Shown: piece after piece, positions 5,704 through 6,606 of the stretch | Layout of the letters: each line of letters starts with the position of its first letter | Numbering within the stretch: the stretch's first letter is position 1 | Origin: Tissierellia bacterium | GTDB lineage: Bacteria; Bacillota; Clostridia; Tissierellales; Sedimentibacteraceae | Length of the DNA: 6,606 nucleotides | Direction: 5' to 3' | Assembly: GCA_028700795.1 (NCBI GenBank) | Contig: JAQVRY010000083.1 | Location: forward strand, 1-6,606 | Translations under genes and position numbers: made by a program | Notes under the pieces: model-generated | What the model was told of the DNA's origin: nothing | The model's database searches: none | What the model saw: the letters and a program-made list of their open reading frames with translations, nothing else

Positions 5704-6430
5704 TAAAGAGTATCAAGGACTCCCCGGAGAAACATTAATGGAATTAGCTAAAAGAAATAATGTAGACATTCCCAATCTCTGTCATAAGGATGGTATTGAA
5801 GGTCAAGGCAGATGCAGACTTTGCATGGTAGAAGTAAGGGAAGGCAAAAAAACAAAGATTGTTTCATCCTGTGTGTATCCCATAAGAGATGGTTTGGAGG
5901 TTGTCACAAACTCGGAAAAAATAATTGCAATTAGAAAAAATATTATTCTTTTATTGTTATTAAAAACTCCTAACAATGATTATATTAAAAGTTTAGCTGA
6001 AGAATATGGTGTAAAGGCTCCGGATAGATATGTAGATTATAAAGTTAAGGAAAACTGCATCCTTTGCGGACTATGTGTTAAAGCCTGTGAAAAGATGGGA
6101 ACTTCAGCCATATCCTTAATAAACAGAGGAACAACAAAAAAAGTTTCCACACCCTATGATGATCCTTCAAAGGATTGTATAGGCTGTGGTGCATGTGCCG
6201 AGGTATGCCCTACAAATGCAATAACCATGACAGATAAAAACAGAATAAGAACAATATGGAACAAAGAATTCAAGTTGGTTAAGTGCTCAGTATGTGGCAA
6301 GACTTTCACAACAGATGAAGCTTTACAATTTATAGAGTCAAAATTAGGAAAGAAAGAAGAAAGAATCTGTGATAGCTGCAGAAAAAAAATAATTTCTGAA
6401 AAGTTTAAAGAATCATTTAAATATTTTTAA
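5684..6430 (+). CDS. Short NuoG-like Fe-S subunit: [2Fe-2S] domain, two [4Fe-4S] sites, C-terminal Cys4 ribbon
   Basis: The protein has 248 residues. Residues 1-80 are a plant-type [2Fe-2S] ferredoxin domain with C33, C44, C47 and C63. Residues 80-115 correspond to the His-Cys [4Fe-4S] segment of NuoG and HydA, but here read LLLKTPNNDYIKSLAEEYGV, with none of the His and Cys ligands. Residues 120-185 are a two-cluster ferredoxin domain (C125/128/131/135 and C165/168/171/175). The end carries CSVC (201-204) and CDSC (229-232), a probable zinc-ribbon or rubredoxin-like knuckle. Complex I NuoG and HydA are longer because a catalytic-type domain follows; here that role is taken by the separate AOR subunit. 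This subunit probably bridges the polyferredoxin and the flavin subunit and may be the ferredoxin interaction site. It starts at TTG and overlaps the NuoF-like gene by 20 bases. It is the last gene of the operon, and no clear terminator follows. Confidence 0.85.
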   Translation: MKVIINSKEYQGLPGETLMELAKRNNVDIPNLCHKDGIEGQGRCRLCMVEVREGKKTKIVSSCVYPIRDGLEVVTNSEKIIAIRKNIILLLLLKTPNNDYIKSLAEEYGVKAPDRYVDYKVKENCILCGLCVKACEKMGTSAISLINRGTTKKVSTPYDDPSKDCIGCGACAEVCPTNAITMTDKNRIRTIWNKEFKLVKCSVCGKTFTTDEALQFIESKLGKKEERICDSCRKKIISEKFKESFKYF

Positions 6431-6486
6431 TACCAATACCATACCAAGCTAAAATATATATCTTATTAAATAAGCTCAGTATATTT

Positions 6487-6494
6487 GGGGACAG
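6487..6494. repeat. GGGGACAG motif, same 8-mer as in the left MITE-like element
   Basis: GGGGACAG occurs here and at 395-402 inside the inverted-repeat arm. It lies between the convergent gene ends at 6430 and 6516. Only the 8-mer is shared locally, so it may be a degraded end of a related repeat or chance. Confidence 0.25.
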
Positions 6495-6515
6495 TACTAA
6501 ACAATTAGCAACGAA

Positions 6516-6606
6516 TTAATACATGCTGACTGCAAGGCGTGTCCCCTTTGTTATGACACTTAAGTCACCTACTTTGGGAAGCTCTTCATTTTCAAATGGT
6601 GCCAGG
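6516..6606 (-). CDS. C-terminal end of a minus-strand gene, possibly EVE/PUA-like domain protein (partial)
   Basis: Reading the minus strand in from the right edge gives 29 residues, LAPFENEELPKVGDLSVITKGTRLAVSMY, followed by TAA (6518-6516). Proline-glycine-rich phrases such as LPKVGDLSVI.KGTRLAV recall the end of EVE-domain (PUA-like, modified-base or RNA binding) proteins. I recall such proteins continuing a little further after the GTRL motif, so the end here may be shortened. The family assignment is from memory and unverified. The gene converges on the AOR operon with an 85-base gap that holds no obvious GC-rich terminator hairpin. Confidence 0.5.
   Translation of the reverse strand, partial: LAPFENEELPKVGDLSVITKGTRLAVSMY

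Noticed and set aside
1029..6430. Complex I (NADH:quinone oxidoreductase) operon
   Set aside because: There are no membrane-arm genes. The NuoF-like protein has HydB-type extra domains and the NuoG-like protein is short, so the set is the diaphorase module of a soluble enzyme.
1029..6430. Bifurcating [FeFe]-hydrogenase HydABC
   Set aside because: No H-cluster motifs are present in any reading frame of the cluster. The AOR subunit takes the catalytic place.
6451..6475. AGCT...AGCT with CTTATTAAATAAG as a terminator after the operon
   Set aside because: The stem is only about five A-T-rich base pairs and no T-run follows, so it is too weak to call.
6487..6546. GGGGACA (6487-6493) and TGTCCCC (6540-6546) as ends of a second 60-bp inverted-repeat element
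   Set aside because: The right arm lies inside the minus-strand reading frame and encodes the KGT of ITKGTRLAV, a protein-like segment. The match does not extend beyond seven bases, so pairing is probably chance.
1..6606. CRISPR array, tRNA or rRNA genes
   Set aside because: No regularly spaced direct repeats, tRNA cloverleaf or rRNA-like sequence were seen on either strand.

Overview
The window is AT-rich DNA with strong Shine-Dalgarno sites, GTG and TTG starts next to ATG, and AT-biased codon use. This points to an anaerobic low-GC Firmicute (class Clostridia). I infer the class from base composition, gene style and gene content, and cannot name a genus.

Layout. Bases 1-367 hold the 5' part of a minus-strand gene for a secreted or surface protein that runs off the left edge. 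Bases 368-623 are a divergent intergenic region. It contains a 164-bp MITE-like element with 20-bp terminal inverted repeats (386-549), an extended -10 promoter reading left, and a good -35/-10 promoter reading right. Bases 624-848 encode a small MoaD/ThiS-type sulfur carrier ending in Gly-Gly. Bases 849-1028 are non-coding and rich in structure: two stem-loops, an 18-bp intrinsic terminator and an AT-rich palindrome. Bases 1029-6430 are a five-gene + strand cluster: a four-cluster [4Fe-4S] ferredoxin subunit, an AOR-family tungsten aldehyde:ferredoxin oxidoreductase, a NuoE-like [2Fe-2S] subunit, a NuoF/HydB-like flavin subunit and a short NuoG-like Fe-S subunit. Three of its four junctions overlap. 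The exception is AOR to nuoE, which carries a 13-bp perfect hairpin. Bases 6516-6606 hold the 3' end of a convergent minus-strand gene, possibly an EVE/PUA-like protein.

How the genes work together. The AOR subunit should oxidise aldehydes to carboxylic acids at a tungsten-bispyranopterin centre. The polyferredoxin subunit would pass electrons to a NuoEFG-like module that binds FMN, NAD and many Fe-S clusters. That three-subunit module has the architecture of the electron-bifurcating HydABC family. The best reading is a five-subunit aldehyde oxidoreductase that couples aldehyde oxidation to NAD+ reduction and perhaps also to ferredoxin reduction or oxidation by flavin-based bifurcation or confurcation. 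From the cysteine motifs I count about ten [4Fe-4S] and three [2Fe-2S] clusters, plus FMN and the tungstopterin. The MoaD-like protein would supply sulfur for the pterin dithiolene. Related multi-subunit WOR enzymes have been described in other anaerobes, so the complex type is not wholly new. The less explained parts are the structured region before the operon, the internal hairpin and the mobile-element-like intergenic repeat.
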